From Symsagittifera roscoffensis (taxonomy: Eukaryota > Xenacoelomorpha > Acoela > Convolutidae), in NCBI RefSeq assembly GCF_963678635.1, contig NC_087062.1, forward strand, positions 82,794,012 to 82,858,011: DNA of 64,000 bases. The letters are read 5' to 3'. Numbering within the stretch: the stretch's first letter is position 1; every line of letters starts with the position of its first letter. The translations under genes were made by a program, and so were the position numbers. This document shows, one piece after another, positions 1-10,500 of this stretch. The notes beneath the pieces are model-generated. The model had not been told where the DNA came from. It worked only from the letters and a program-made list of their open reading frames with translations, and searched no databases.

Positions 1-3000
1 GTTTTCTCAAGAATCAGGCCCAGGCTCGGCCCCTCTTTCTCCACCGCGTCTATCTCCATTATCCTTTCTGTCCAAAACTTCAGTAGCTCCGCTACCTCAT
101 GGTTTCTGTGGGCTCCTCCAGCTTCCGAGTCTAAGAAGGGATTGTAGGCTATTCCCATCACTCCAGACACATATTGGTATTCCCCCTTCTCACTGAGTCT
201 CGAGTACTGTTCTGACGAGGCCAGGTTACGGTGAACATCATGTTCTTCCTCGAACTTCTTATTAGAGAACTTCCGTACCTCGTCCAGCTTTCGATGGTTC
301 TCTAAGGATAGTCTGGAACCATCTTCTTTCTCTATTCCTGTACTCTGATATACGTTCAAGATGATCGTTGAGACTCTTCTCTCCATGGTTTTACTTCCAC
401 TTGCTCTCTGGTGGCATGCCAGGATGGTGCTATCAGACATCATTGACATTGTCCATCTCAAGAAACATGTGGCATCTTTTCTCCTAGCCAGGCTCAAGCC
501 TGAATTGTCCCTGGCCACGTGTTGCATCAGTGCCTGATACACCTCTAGCTTCTTGCTTCCCAACTTCAGCCTGTCATACGAGGTCAATGTCTCCAACTCT
601 ATTCCCACCAGACTCCAGGTGAACATTAATTGTCCCGCAGTTCTAACGAAGGGATTCGCCATTAGTGGCGGTGCTGATGAGGATGTTCTCATCGCCTCTT
701 CAAAATGATCCTTCAACAAACTCTGCCAGGACCTCTTCAGATGACTTGCCATCTCTATCTTATTAACCTCGGCTTTTTGCTGGGTGGCCCAATTGCGTCG
801 CCTGCGAGCTATTCCACTGTCCAACTTCTTCAAGCAGTCCTCCATTTCCTTCAATTTTTCGAGGGCCACCCACCACGTCCGGGAAGTGTTCCTCGTCTTG
901 TTCCTCTCCAATGGATCACTCGTCACTTGTTTGCCCATGTCCTGATGTGCCTTCGAGATCCATTCTTTGCCGATCTCCACTTCCCCTACCTGTCCGTTCG
1001 TTGAACCTCTCTTCACGTTTACCTTCTGAGGCTTGAAGTCTTCTTCTGACGTAGAACTGGTGGAAACCTCTATTTCCTTTTCTACTTCAAGTGGTTTCCT
1101 GAGCTCCGAGCTGTTCTTGTATGCCGCCGTCTTGCATCGGGCCAAAACGATGGGCGCCGTCTCTCTCAAGTTTCCTTCTGAAACAGCATCCACTGAAGGA
1201 CTACCCCATCCTTCCACTTCTCTCTTCCTCTTGCGAGTCTTCACATCTCTGCTCGAGGGTGTTGTGGCTATCATCATTGATTCGACCTCTCCATCCACTC
1301 CTTCCAACTCTTGCCTCCCCCCTGCTCGAGCCTTAAGGATATTAGTACTTTTAATCATATTACTAGTCCCAACCTTATCCCTTTTTATATCATCAACCAT
1401 TTTATCCACAGTTTTTTGTTTCAGAGTAGAGCTGTCCTCACATTTCTCTTTTCTAGTCTTCGATCGTGCGTTCCTCAGCTCCACTAGCTTGTTCAGCAGC
1501 TCTTTTCTTGCTTTCTCATCCAGGCCCGTTCCTATCAGGAGCGGTTCCCCGAATCTCACTACTGCGTCCCACAGTTCCTTCTTGAACTTGTCCAGCGTCG
1601 TCTCGCTGCCCACTTCTCGATTGAATTCCTCCAGGAACTCCTGCCAAGCGTCATCCTCGAGAGATCCCAAGAATATGTCCCTGTTCCCTTCGAACGTGTT
1701 CTTCTCCCTTTCCTCCGAGCTCAAGAGTAACATCCCCATATTGAAGGTCTCACCTGCCAATGGCAACTCTAGGTTCTTCCGCGGGGACGGGTTCAGAGGT
1801 GGTGTGGCAGTATCTGCCCAATTCTCTTCGCTCAAGTCTTTCAACAGCTCTTGAGTGGTGAGTTCCTCCCCTGATGGCCCTGGTTCAGGTGTATTCCCCA
1901 CCTCCATGTCTTCTCCAGCTTCACTGAGAGTTTCATCCATACTCTCTTCCTCTGATTCATTTCTTCTTCTCTCGAGAATTCTTTTGAATCGATCCTCAAC
2001 GGGTCCACTCCTCTTGTCTCCAGGCGTGTCTACAGACAGTGGTGACGGTGTCGTAGGATCCAGCTTTTTATATTCCGTCAGGGCTACATGCAGTTGACCT
2101 GCTGCATCTAGTTCTGTTCCCTCCTGTGTCACTTCTACTTGTTCCAAGCCATAGGGTGCCTTGTATTTTCTCGTGGCAAATTTCATTTCGTCCACCAATG
2201 CGACGTGTCCCTCCATCACGATCATCCTGCCATCATCCCATATGGGTAGCATATTCTCAAGTCCTTCCTTTTCAAGAGTCCTCAAGACTTTCCGCACCTC
2301 ATATCCAGGGGGCTGCGAACCTCTACTCTTTTTCGCTTGCGTCGTCCACGAATTTACCTTCCTCTCGCTGATGTGGAAGTAGACTGCCGCCGTGTAGCCG
2401 ATGAACAGGGGATCCCAGCCATCCGTGAAATGCCTCTGCGTTTCCTCCGTCATCATCTTCGCCATTATGGAGGGAACCACCAAGGGACTATTCATTCCCA
2501 AGGTCATCCTCCTGACTGTCGGGAACTCAGGCATGGTGGCTGGTAGGATTTCTTTCTCCATTATGGCCTCCAGCTCCCTCTTGACTAGTGCAAAGCACTC
2601 CTTCCAGGCGGGGATTCTCAAGACTTCTCGTCCGTTGGCCGTCAATGGGTTTAGGTTCCAAAACTTTGGATACATTTCAATGGGGCCCTCTCGCTTGCCT
2701 CCCATTCTGCATTGCATTTGTCCCCTGAAGTTGCACACCATCATCTCAGCATCTTTCACTTTTCCGAAGAGTACCGTGTTGCTCATACGCGCCCTGAGCA
2801 CCTCCTGCTGACACCAATTCAGCGCTGTACCATTCAGTACGCTGATGAGACTCAAGTGCGTCACCGAGTGACGATACGTTATCACCAGGGGATCTGGAAA
2901 CGCGTACGTCACTGCTGGACCATAGATGCAGGTCACCACCTCCTCTAGACCCCGGATTATCCCCATTGGGTCCGACCTCATTGCCAGGCACAGGTCCGTC

Positions 3001-6000
3001 AACAGAGGCATCCCTCTGTTCGCCTTCTCCCATTCTTCTCTCGAGGTTGGGTTCTCATCTTCACCCGTCATGTATCGATTCTGCATCATGAGGTATTGCA
3101 CCAGCAGTGTCTTCAACCCTGCGGCACACTTGTAGGAGCTGGTTTCAATGCTCGTGTGGACTCTCCCCATAGACAGAGGTTCTCCATATTCCATTAACCG
3201 ATGAAACGATACCAATTCCCCATGGGTCAAGAGTACTAGTGCCAGATACCCATCAACTCGAAGTGTCTCCACTCCTCGACTAAACATGTATGCTGGGCCC
3301 ATGTTGAACAAGTATCTGGGGTAAACCAAATACAGGGCCAAGAGCAGGCTGATGGACATGCCCAGTATCTCCTGTACGAAGGCTCCGAAGATAGTCGCCG
3401 TGGTGCCGAACACTCCTGCCAAGAATTCTCTCTCCCAGCAAGGACTCAAGAACTTGAGAATCTCGTAATCTCTCCTAGTCTTCAATTCGCCGTTGGCGTG
3501 CTCTCTCCAAAATCCTCCAATCGTCACTTCATTGGCGGCCGAGACAAATCTAACCACCGTCATGTCTCTCGTTTCCGCTAGCTCCAGTTGCTTCTCTAGA
3601 AAACTCCAGATTTGTTTCACGAGGAGTGGTGCTTCCTCCCTCGTTTTATTCGTGACGTTCTCCAGCCTTGGTGTCAGGAATGACCACCAGCCATTCTCTT
3701 GAGTCAAGCGATATTTCATCGATTCTAACTGTTTCTCCGTCTCGACCACATTTCTTCTCTCGTTGCTGGGACCTCTAGTCCTGCTGGTGGAATTTGCGAC
3801 TTTCACAACCATACTCCGGAACCACAGGCTGGCCGTCAACTGGTTTATCGCCGGGTGGTCGTCCCCGATGACTGGGCTGAACTTGAGTTGTCTAGCAAAG
3901 TTCGATATCTCTAGCAAGAGTACCTCATCCAATACAATCAGGACGTCGGCCAGTCCGTAAAAGCCCCTCAGTGCATGAGATATGTCAGCCCATGCCGCCG
4001 GCAATTCTGATTTGTAAAGCCTCAAGTTCAATGGCTCCAGCTCTCGATTGGGGGCTGCCATCAGAATCCGCCATTCACTCCCTTCTGCTATCAGGATCAA
4101 GACCGCGTACACGAATTGTAGGGCGGGTGGCATACTTGCGTATCCCGGGGATGTGGTAAACATCACCTTCGTCTTGGACCCAAATCTCGAGGCTACGTTC
4201 TCTTGTACCTCATTCATCGCCGCAAATAACGCCTGAATAGCCTCCCATATCTTCTTTGATGTCGGAATTTCATCCCCCTTTAGTTGCTCAAGAAGTCCCA
4301 TCGCGTGCAGAAGATCATTCATCCTTGCAAACAATAGCAGTTCAGGTTCACAGGGCATCTCCGACTTTATTGCTACCACTAGAGTCAACATCTGATTCAA
4401 TTCGGCTCCTGGCAAGGAGTATACCAGAGTCTCCGGCCAGAACAACTTGGGAGACGTTCCTTCGAAATCCGATCCCGCCACAATGACTACTCTTGCCGCA
4501 GCTGGATCTGTTCTATCGTAAACTGCCAGAGTTTTGGCCAGTTGGGTGCCACCACAGGGCTTCCCGTACCTGGGATCTTCCGCCAATTTCGAGCCTTCGT
4601 AAGCGGCGTCTGGCAATCCCGTTCCTCCCGGATTGAGTAGCTTGTCTACCACCTTCAACTGTGCCGGGGTTGCCAACCTGATTCTGGCGATGCTGGTTCG
4701 GTGCTTGGGAGGTTCTGCTATAAGTCCCGGACTCCCCAGCAGCTTGAGAGGTCTGTAATTAATGGGTCCCATGATCGTTTTTGTGGGAATTCCCGTCAGG
4801 TCTGTGGTCTCCATCAACTTCGCCCTCGAGAAGTGCGCCTCATGAGCCTTCAACCAGTCTATGCAGTGATGTCTATTCAAATCCTCGTGCGACACTCGTT
4901 CGATCCCCAGGGTTTCCGCCAACTCTCGTCTGCATTCCAAACTCTCTAGATCCAGTTCCTTCACCTTCTCAGGATATCTCAAGCGGGCAGTCTCCATAGA
5001 CTTCTTTTCTCTCCTGCCATCTGCCACCACCACAGAGGACATCGCCGAGCCCGGAGGTGTTGATGACTCTACCTCCTCCGACTCCATTGGCGTGGCACTC
5101 TGCAATCGGGTCTGATTGCTCCTTGAACTGTCTCTAGTATCAATTCTCGCTCCCAAGCGACCAGCCAAGGCCCTCGAGGCAAGGAATGGTGGGTTGGGAG
5201 GTGGTCCTAAAGTGAATTGGGCTGTCTCCAGCAGGTCCGCCTCTAGCGTGTTAATGTGTTCCTGGAAGACGTCGTTCAGCCACTCCGCTCCCCTTGGCCT
5301 ATCGAAATGGATTCCATCTTTTGAGGTGTCTTCAGGGAATCCCTTTTTCTCCATACGTTCTGCTATGTCCAACAGCCTGAGAGGAAGCACACTCTTCCGG
5401 TGTATGTCTCGGATCATCTTGTTCAGGCTCCGCACCTTCTGGTTCATCTCTAGGGCGTGCTGATCAAACATCATGTTGTAGGGGACCGTGCATACCGTCA
5501 GCAGGATGGGGTCCATCTGGATCCTCAGTTCCTCAAGAAGGCAGCTCATCTTGTCGCACAGCCTCGCTACTTTCCTCGCTTCTCCCCTTGACACGTCGTT
5601 GGTCCCAACCATCAGGGTCACTGTGTAAACTTTGGTCATCCCTAGCATGTCCAGGGTTGCCAACATCTGTGGCGTGGCAGCTCCAGCGAAACTCAAGACT
5701 CCTGTTTGCCAATGGGACCGTATCTGGGTCAACACCCGCACCAGGCTATCCCCTATAATTAGGTGAACCGCACCCTCTGGCACACGAGGTGTCGCTAGAT
5801 ACTTCACCCAGGCTGCGTCATGGAAGCAGTCCCTCCTGGTTCCCTGTTCCGCACTCCAGTCCAGCCGATTGTGCCTGTGGTAGTTCCCTTCTGTATTCTT
5901 CTTATAGCTCGCGATCACGACGTTTCTGACCGGCTGTTCCCTCCAAGTTGGGGGAAGCTCTGGCCTTGTCGATCTTTCACGACTCTGCTGCTGCAATTTC

Positions 6001-6995
6001 TCGCCCAGCTCCTTCAGGCGCGATGAGGCGCCACTCACCTGGCTGCCACTCGAGGTCGAGCTTGGGGTATATCCGGGTAATACCACATCCATCAGAGGGC
6101 GTACAGGTTGGGTCTCTAGGTTGCGCAAGGAAGGCGTCACGTCATTCGGTATCCAGACCTCCAAGCCTTCACTCATGTGTTCCCTGGCCTCGCGGTCAAG
6201 GTTGAACCATCCTCTAGCCCTGGGAGCTTCATCCACCTCCATGCGCGACTCCGGCCTCGAGCTTGTCACCACTCGTTCGTTAGACCTGGCTCCCTTTTGT
6301 GCGTCAAGCTCGCGTTGTCGCTGTTCTATCCTTTCCAACTCCGACTTTAGTTGATCACGATTCGCGACGTTCTCCCGCACCCTTAGCTCCTGCTGATGTT
6401 CAGCCCTCAGCATCTCAAGTAATTTCAACGTCTGATCTCGCTCGTCGACTGCCTGGTCCCTCTCCAGCTGAAGCTTCTCCCTATCCAGCTTCGCCTGATC
6501 CCGATCGAGGTTCGCTTTATTCTTTTCCTTCAGCGCCTTCTCAAGCTCTTTCTTTAGGACCCCCAGATCCGGATATGCCTCTGTCGTCTGTTGCGCTCGC
6601 GACATCGACGGCACCTTACTCGAGCTCTGGCCTGTGGATCTTGCTGTTGGTCTCGTCGGTAGCGGAAACTCTCCTGCGCCGTGTTCGGTGTTGTTACTCA
6701 GGCCAGGATTTCTTGCCAAGTCAAAGCCCCTTACTCCTCCATCCGCATTCCAAGATAACCATCTGGTCTGTTCTCGATTTGATATGCCCTCGGTGGTGTA
6801 GCCGACCATCAAGACAGCCTCCGTCGCAGACTCCCTGCACTCACCCTGGTCCTCCAACTGGAGGATCGCATTCAGCATCACCGCCATTCTCTCGTCTATC
6901 TGGGTGTAGTCCAGGTCCCTCAAGCGTCTGTACAGCTCGTCAAGAGTGGGCTTCTTCAGAGCCGCGGGCACGGAGTTCCAGAATCGGTCTGCCAT
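1..6995 (-). CDS. Giant third ORF of the minus-strand retroelement, SGNH/GDSL hydrolase domain (partial, runs off left edge)
   Basis: I read every minus-strand codon from the ATG at 6993-6995 down to base 3 and found no stop, so the frame is open for at least 2,331 codons and leaves the window. Order: an N-terminal part without recognised domain; a highly charged coiled coil at about residues 145-232; an SGNH hydrolase fold with block I GDSL (Ser417), block III GTND (Asn466) and block V DGIH (Asp560, His563), so the catalytic residues are present; a weaker second SGNH-like stretch around Ser842 (GSDF, then RMND); a hydrophobic segment at about 1190-1230 that could span a membrane; and an acidic, Ser/Thr-rich C-terminal part. 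It lies 523 bp after pol on the same strand with similar GC content, where a Ty3 element would carry env or an accessory gene. Known: SGNH proteins are esterases/lipases. Inference: it belongs to the same element. Its substrate is unknown, and it could be an independent neighbouring gene. Confidence 0.85.
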   Translation of the reverse strand, partial: MADRFWNSVPAALKKPTLDELYRRLRDLDYTQIDERMAVMLNAILQLEDQGECRESATEAVLMVGYTTEGISNREQTRWLSWNADGGVRGFDLARNPGLSNNTEHGAGEFPLPTRPTARSTGQSSSKVPSMSRAQQTTEAYPDLGVLKKELEKALKEKNKANLDRDQAKLDREKLQLERDQAVDERDQTLKLLEMLRAEHQQELRVRENVANRDQLKSELERIEQRQRELDAQKGARSNERVVTSSRPESRMEVDEAPRARGWFNLDREAREHMSEGLEVWIPNDVTPSLRNLETQPVRPLMDVVLPGYTPSSTSSGSQVSGASSRLKELGEKLQQQSRERSTRPELPPTWREQPVRNVVIASYKKNTEGNYHRHNRLDWSAEQGTRRDCFHDAAWVKYLATPRVPEGAVHLIIGDSLVRVLTQIRSHWQTGVLSFAGAATPQMLATLDMLGMTKVYTVTLMVGTNDVSRGEARKVARLCDKMSCLLEELRIQMDPILLTVCTVPYNMMFDQHALEMNQKVRSLNKMIRDIHRKSVLPLRLLDIAERMEKKGFPEDTSKDGIHFDRPRGAEWLNDVFQEHINTLEADLLETAQFTLGPPPNPPFLASRALAGRLGARIDTRDSSRSNQTRLQSATPMESEEVESSTPPGSAMSSVVVADGRREKKSMETARLRYPEKVKELDLESLECRRELAETLGIERVSHEDLNRHHCIDWLKAHEAHFSRAKLMETTDLTGIPTKTIMGPINYRPLKLLGSPGLIAEPPKHRTSIARIRLATPAQLKVVDKLLNPGGTGLPDAAYEGSKLAEDPRYGKPCGGTQLAKTLAVYDRTDPAAARVVIVAGSDFEGTSPKLFWPETLVYSLPGAELNQMLTLVVAIKSEMPCEPELLLFARMNDLLHAMGLLEQLKGDEIPTSKKIWEAIQALFAAMNEVQENVASRFGSKTKVMFTTSPGYASMPPALQFVYAVLILIAEGSEWRILMAAPNRELEPLNLRLYKSELPAAWADISHALRGFYGLADVLIVLDEVLLLEISNFARQLKFSPVIGDDHPAINQLTASLWFRSMVVKVANSTSRTRGPSNERRNVVETEKQLESMKYRLTQENGWWSFLTPRLENVTNKTREEAPLLVKQIWSFLEKQLELAETRDMTVVRFVSAANEVTIGGFWREHANGELKTRRDYEILKFLSPCWEREFLAGVFGTTATIFGAFVQEILGMSISLLLALYLVYPRYLFNMGPAYMFSRGVETLRVDGYLALVLLTHGELVSFHRLMEYGEPLSMGRVHTSIETSSYKCAAGLKTLLVQYLMMQNRYMTGEDENPTSREEWEKANRGMPLLTDLCLAMRSDPMGIIRGLEEVVTCIYGPAVTYAFPDPLVITYRHSVTHLSLISVLNGTALNWCQQEVLRARMSNTVLFGKVKDAEMMVCNFRGQMQCRMGGKREGPIEMYPKFWNLNPLTANGREVLRIPAWKECFALVKRELEAIMEKEILPATMPEFPTVRRMTLGMNSPLVVPSIMAKMMTEETQRHFTDGWDPLFIGYTAAVYFHISERKVNSWTTQAKKSRGSQPPGYEVRKVLRTLEKEGLENMLPIWDDGRMIVMEGHVALVDEMKFATRKYKAPYGLEQVEVTQEGTELDAAGQLHVALTEYKKLDPTTPSPLSVDTPGDKRSGPVEDRFKRILERRRNESEEESMDETLSEAGEDMEVGNTPEPGPSGEELTTQELLKDLSEENWADTATPPLNPSPRKNLELPLAGETFNMGMLLLSSEEREKNTFEGNRDIFLGSLEDDAWQEFLEEFNREVGSETTLDKFKKELWDAVVRFGEPLLIGTGLDEKARKELLNKLVELRNARSKTRKEKCEDSSTLKQKTVDKMVDDIKRDKVGTSNMIKSTNILKARAGGRQELEGVDGEVESMMIATTPSSRDVKTRKRKREVEGWGSPSVDAVSEGNLRETAPIVLARCKTAAYKNSSELRKPLEVEKEIEVSTSSTSEEDFKPQKVNVKRGSTNGQVGEVEIGKEWISKAHQDMGKQVTSDPLERNKTRNTSRTWWVALEKLKEMEDCLKKLDSGIARRRRNWATQQKAEVNKIEMASHLKRSWQSLLKDHFEEAMRTSSSAPPLMANPFVRTAGQLMFTWSLVGIELETLTSYDRLKLGSKKLEVYQALMQHVARDNSGLSLARRKDATCFLRWTMSMMSDSTILACHQRASGSKTMERRVSTIILNVYQSTGIEKEDGSRLSLENHRKLDEVRKFSNKKFEEEHDVHRNLASSEQYSRLSEKGEYQYVSGVMGIAYNPFLDSEAGGAHRNHEVAELLKFWTERIMEIDAVEKEGPSLGLILEK

Positions 6996-7518
6996 TTTTG
7001 CAACTTCGGGATGTATATAGGTAGATGTTAACCAGCTCAAGAATTACCTTACCAACTCAAGAATTACCTTACCAACTCAAGTATTACCCAATTCAAGAAT
7101 TCTCTAGAAATGTTCTCTTGCAACTACTTGCTGTAGATTCGGATTATCGCGTGTTCAATCAAGATTCTCTCTTTTTGTTTCTCGCTTGAGTGTAGTTGGA
7201 TTTTCAACTTTGTTTTTCAAACTCGATCTGAAAACAGAAAGCTTATTAAAACTTAGCATGTCACGTTCCTAACCTAGAGACCCCCCTTCTACCCATATGG
7301 TTAAAATCTTATCATTCTCATATCACTTAAAGCAATTCGATTGGATTTTCCTTTAAGAACATGCAGATTCATTTTATGTTTTAGCACCATCAATTCTTTC
7401 TTTTAAAATTCAATTGTCATGCCAATCACATCTTAAGATCCTTTTACCTGCGCCGCACCCCAGTACCTAACTCAAGACTCCTCCCTCACACCCGACCTGA
7501 TACCTCCATGTACCCGAC
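6996..7518 (-). other. Non-coding interval between pol and the third ORF
   Basis: This stretch is AT-richer than the coding regions on both sides and has no convincing reading frame. It contains the three-unit repeat at 7031-7090 and probably the leader of the third ORF, either an internal promoter or a splice acceptor. I could not identify a specific TATA box or splice site with confidence. Confidence 0.4.
7031..7090. repeat. Three tandem 20-bp units just upstream of the giant ORF
   Basis: Three head-to-tail 20-bp copies (7031-7050, 7051-7070, 7071-7090) of a unit built around CTCAAGAATTACC differ at only a few bases. On the minus strand they lie 36 nt before the ATG of the giant third ORF, in its leader. 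They could be a protein-binding array or simple slippage. Confidence 0.8.
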
Positions 7519-10500
7519 TCAGGCGATGCTCAAGTAGTACTTCTTGTGAAGATGCACCATTATCTCTGTTTCTGCAAAGACCACATGTAGGATAGCGTAC
7601 AATTCCCTCGAGCTCAGTTTGCCCCTGTTTGGGTCGTACACCGGCATCGAGACCTCCACTATTCCTCTTTCAATCATGAAGTTACGTAGTCTTGTCAGTG
7701 CCAATATCACGTGTTCGGGATCAATTGTGTTTCTGTCGTTGACTCTCGTTACTAGGAAGCAGAGGTATTTGCCCGGGACCTGTGCCACTGACGGTGGAAG
7801 CGCTGCCATGCCTCCCAGTCCTGGCCTCTGTCTAAACAGAAACTCTACGTTCTGGTACTCTCTTTTGAAGTCAGCCTCCAATCTTGATTTGAAACTCATG
7901 TCCGCCGTGATGCAGATCGCGCTGGTCCTGTTTGACAGGATGAAGTCGCTATCCGTTATCATGATGTTCTCTGAGTATTCATTGGGTATTTCGAATTTCG
8001 TTTTGAAATTCCTTCCTATGGTAGGCTCTGGTTCTTCTTCCTCCAGTTCCAATCCGCTTGTTTCCCTCACTTCCTTGAGCTTCTTTATCATCAAATTTTC
8101 GGTGTGGGTAAGTCCTACCCCCACTCCCCGGACAAAAATATTTATCGACGTCCCCGTCGATGTAGTCGGGTCTGAATTGTCCTTGGGGATGTCCAGTGGC
8201 CTGTCTGTTGCTGTCCATCCGAAAAGAGGGTCCTCTGTCTTCATGTAATTTGCTGCTGATACATCGATTTGCTGAATGCTTTGTCCTTCGCGGCTCTCGT
8301 CTTTGACATCACGCATCCACTCTAGAATCCTCAAGTTCGTGTTCTCCCTCCTTTCTATTTCACTCTGCTCGAGATCCGTCTCCAATTCTGGCGTCGAGTA
8401 ATCATCCTGCGGATAATGTCCACCATCGTCAATGACCTGCCATTCCTCTTCGGCTTCCAGTTCGCCTGCACTTAGTAGTTCATCGCCCAACTTGTCTGGC
8501 TGTATCTTATCGATCAAGAAGTCATCCCCGTACCTATTGTACCTCATACCTGTTCGTTTACGATTGCCAGTCCTGGTTTCCGGTGGTGTTGGTCGATCCG
8601 GCTCCATCCACTTCGGTACCTCGTTTTGCTCTGGGTCGTTCCAGTCTTCTTCTACAAATGAACCTGCATCCGACTCCACTTCTATCTTTTCGTTGTCGTC
8701 CAAACTCAAGTTCTCATTACCATCATTTTTCTCTCTAGTGCCTTTCTCATTCACTTCGCACGCTGGTTCCACCACCAGGTACTCAAGACCTTCCATGTCT
8801 TTTGGCAGGCACCAGTCCTCCGGAGACGGAATGTGAGGCTTCAGATTTTCGTAATGTGCTGCTCGCCCTGTACTCAAGCGATAGAACCTTCCTTGTTGAT
8901 GTACTTCCGTAATCATGAACGGTCCTCTCCATTTCTTGAGTAGTTTCTTTGTTCCCTTGGGCGGTATGACATTTTGGAAAACCCACACGTATTGGCCCAC
9001 TTCGTATGGCTTTGCTCTTAGTATCTTTTCGTCATATTTCTTGCGTTGCCTCATTTGCGCTTGCGCCGTGTTTCTCCGACATAGCTCTCTTAGCTCTTGT
9101 TGTCTTTTGATCGCTTCCTTCACGTATGCTTGAGGTGACGTCCTCTTCCCCTCGTACTCCGGGTAGAAGAATGTTAGAGGCATTGCCCTTTCCCTGCCTG
9201 TCAACATCATGAAAGGACTGATACCCGTCGTTGAGTGCTGAGTACTATTATAGGCTCCTACTACTTGTGGCAGGTATTTGTCCCAGTCCGTCATGTATCT
9301 CGAGCAGTACACCCTGAGCATGTTGACCAGTGTCCTGTTCTGTCTCTCTACCAACCCATTGGTCTGTGGATGATAGGTCGTCGAGTGTGCTTGAGCAATG
9401 TGTGATCTCTTCATCAATTCTTTTGTCAAGTCCCCCACAAAAGCCTTGCCGTTGTCTGACTGGAAAGTCATTGGACAACCATATCGCGATATCCAATGCG
9501 TTATCAGGTGATCACATGTCTCCTCTGCTGAGGCTGTCTGGCACGGAACCGCTTCCGCCAACTTGGTGAAGTGATCTATTATAACTAGTATTTGGTTATA
9601 ACCCGACTCCGTCATGCAGATTTTCTGATGGTCTATCTGCACCACTTCATTGAATTCCGAACTCTCGACAGACTTGAGGGGAAACTTCATCTTCCTTGGG
9701 TCTTTTACTTGAAGGCATGCTAGGCAGGCATTCACCCACCTCTCGCAAGCTTTTCTCATTCCCGGCCAGTCAAACCTGTGAAGTATCCTTTGTTGTACTT
9801 TATCTATCCCCTGATGGCCCATCTGGTCGTGTGATCTGAAAAGCACTTCCGTTTGGTACAGTTGTGGTAGTATGATGAGGTTGTGTTTGTGTAATATTTT
9901 TTCCTCATCTCTTCTCTTGCACGCTACCACCCCTTCAGCTGTGTGATAAAGTAAATCTCTCTTTTCTTTGTAGAACTGGCTCAAGATCTTGTAGCTGTCT
10001 TCCTCAAGTTCCCCCTTCTCCTTGACTCCCGAATGGATCCATTTGGAGAGGTTACTTGTCATTTTGTCATTCTTCTGGGCCCTTATTAGGTCAGACAGCC
10101 TGTATCTCGCCTTAACGTGCTCCTTTAGCGCCATGATCTGTCCATTCATTTCACCAGGGTTGTGGATGTCATCGCTCAGCTTCACACATATCATCCTTTT
10201 CACGATTTTCATGTCGTCTTCTGGTACCAGATTCGTTCTGACGTTTGAGTTGCACGATAGTTCCCTAAGTGGCTTTCTTGAAACTGCTATTTTCTCGAGC
10301 TCTTCTCCACCTCGTACCTCTTGTATTTCCAGATTGTACGTCCCTGAAGATGGATCTGTCTGTAGTTCCCTGTCGTGCTGTCTCATCTTCTCTTCCGCCA
10401 GTATCATGCATAGACTGTCTTGATCTTCACTGCTCTCATCCGAGTCTTCATCCCATTCTTTACGCTCCCCGGACAATTTTCCTTCTCCGGTTTTGTCTCC

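Noticed and set aside
705-7024. Many plus-strand reading frames of 60-270 codons in the first 7 kb
   Set aside because: They are shadows of the continuous minus-strand frame from 6,995 to base 1, which has domain motifs and no stop; the plus-strand translations have none.
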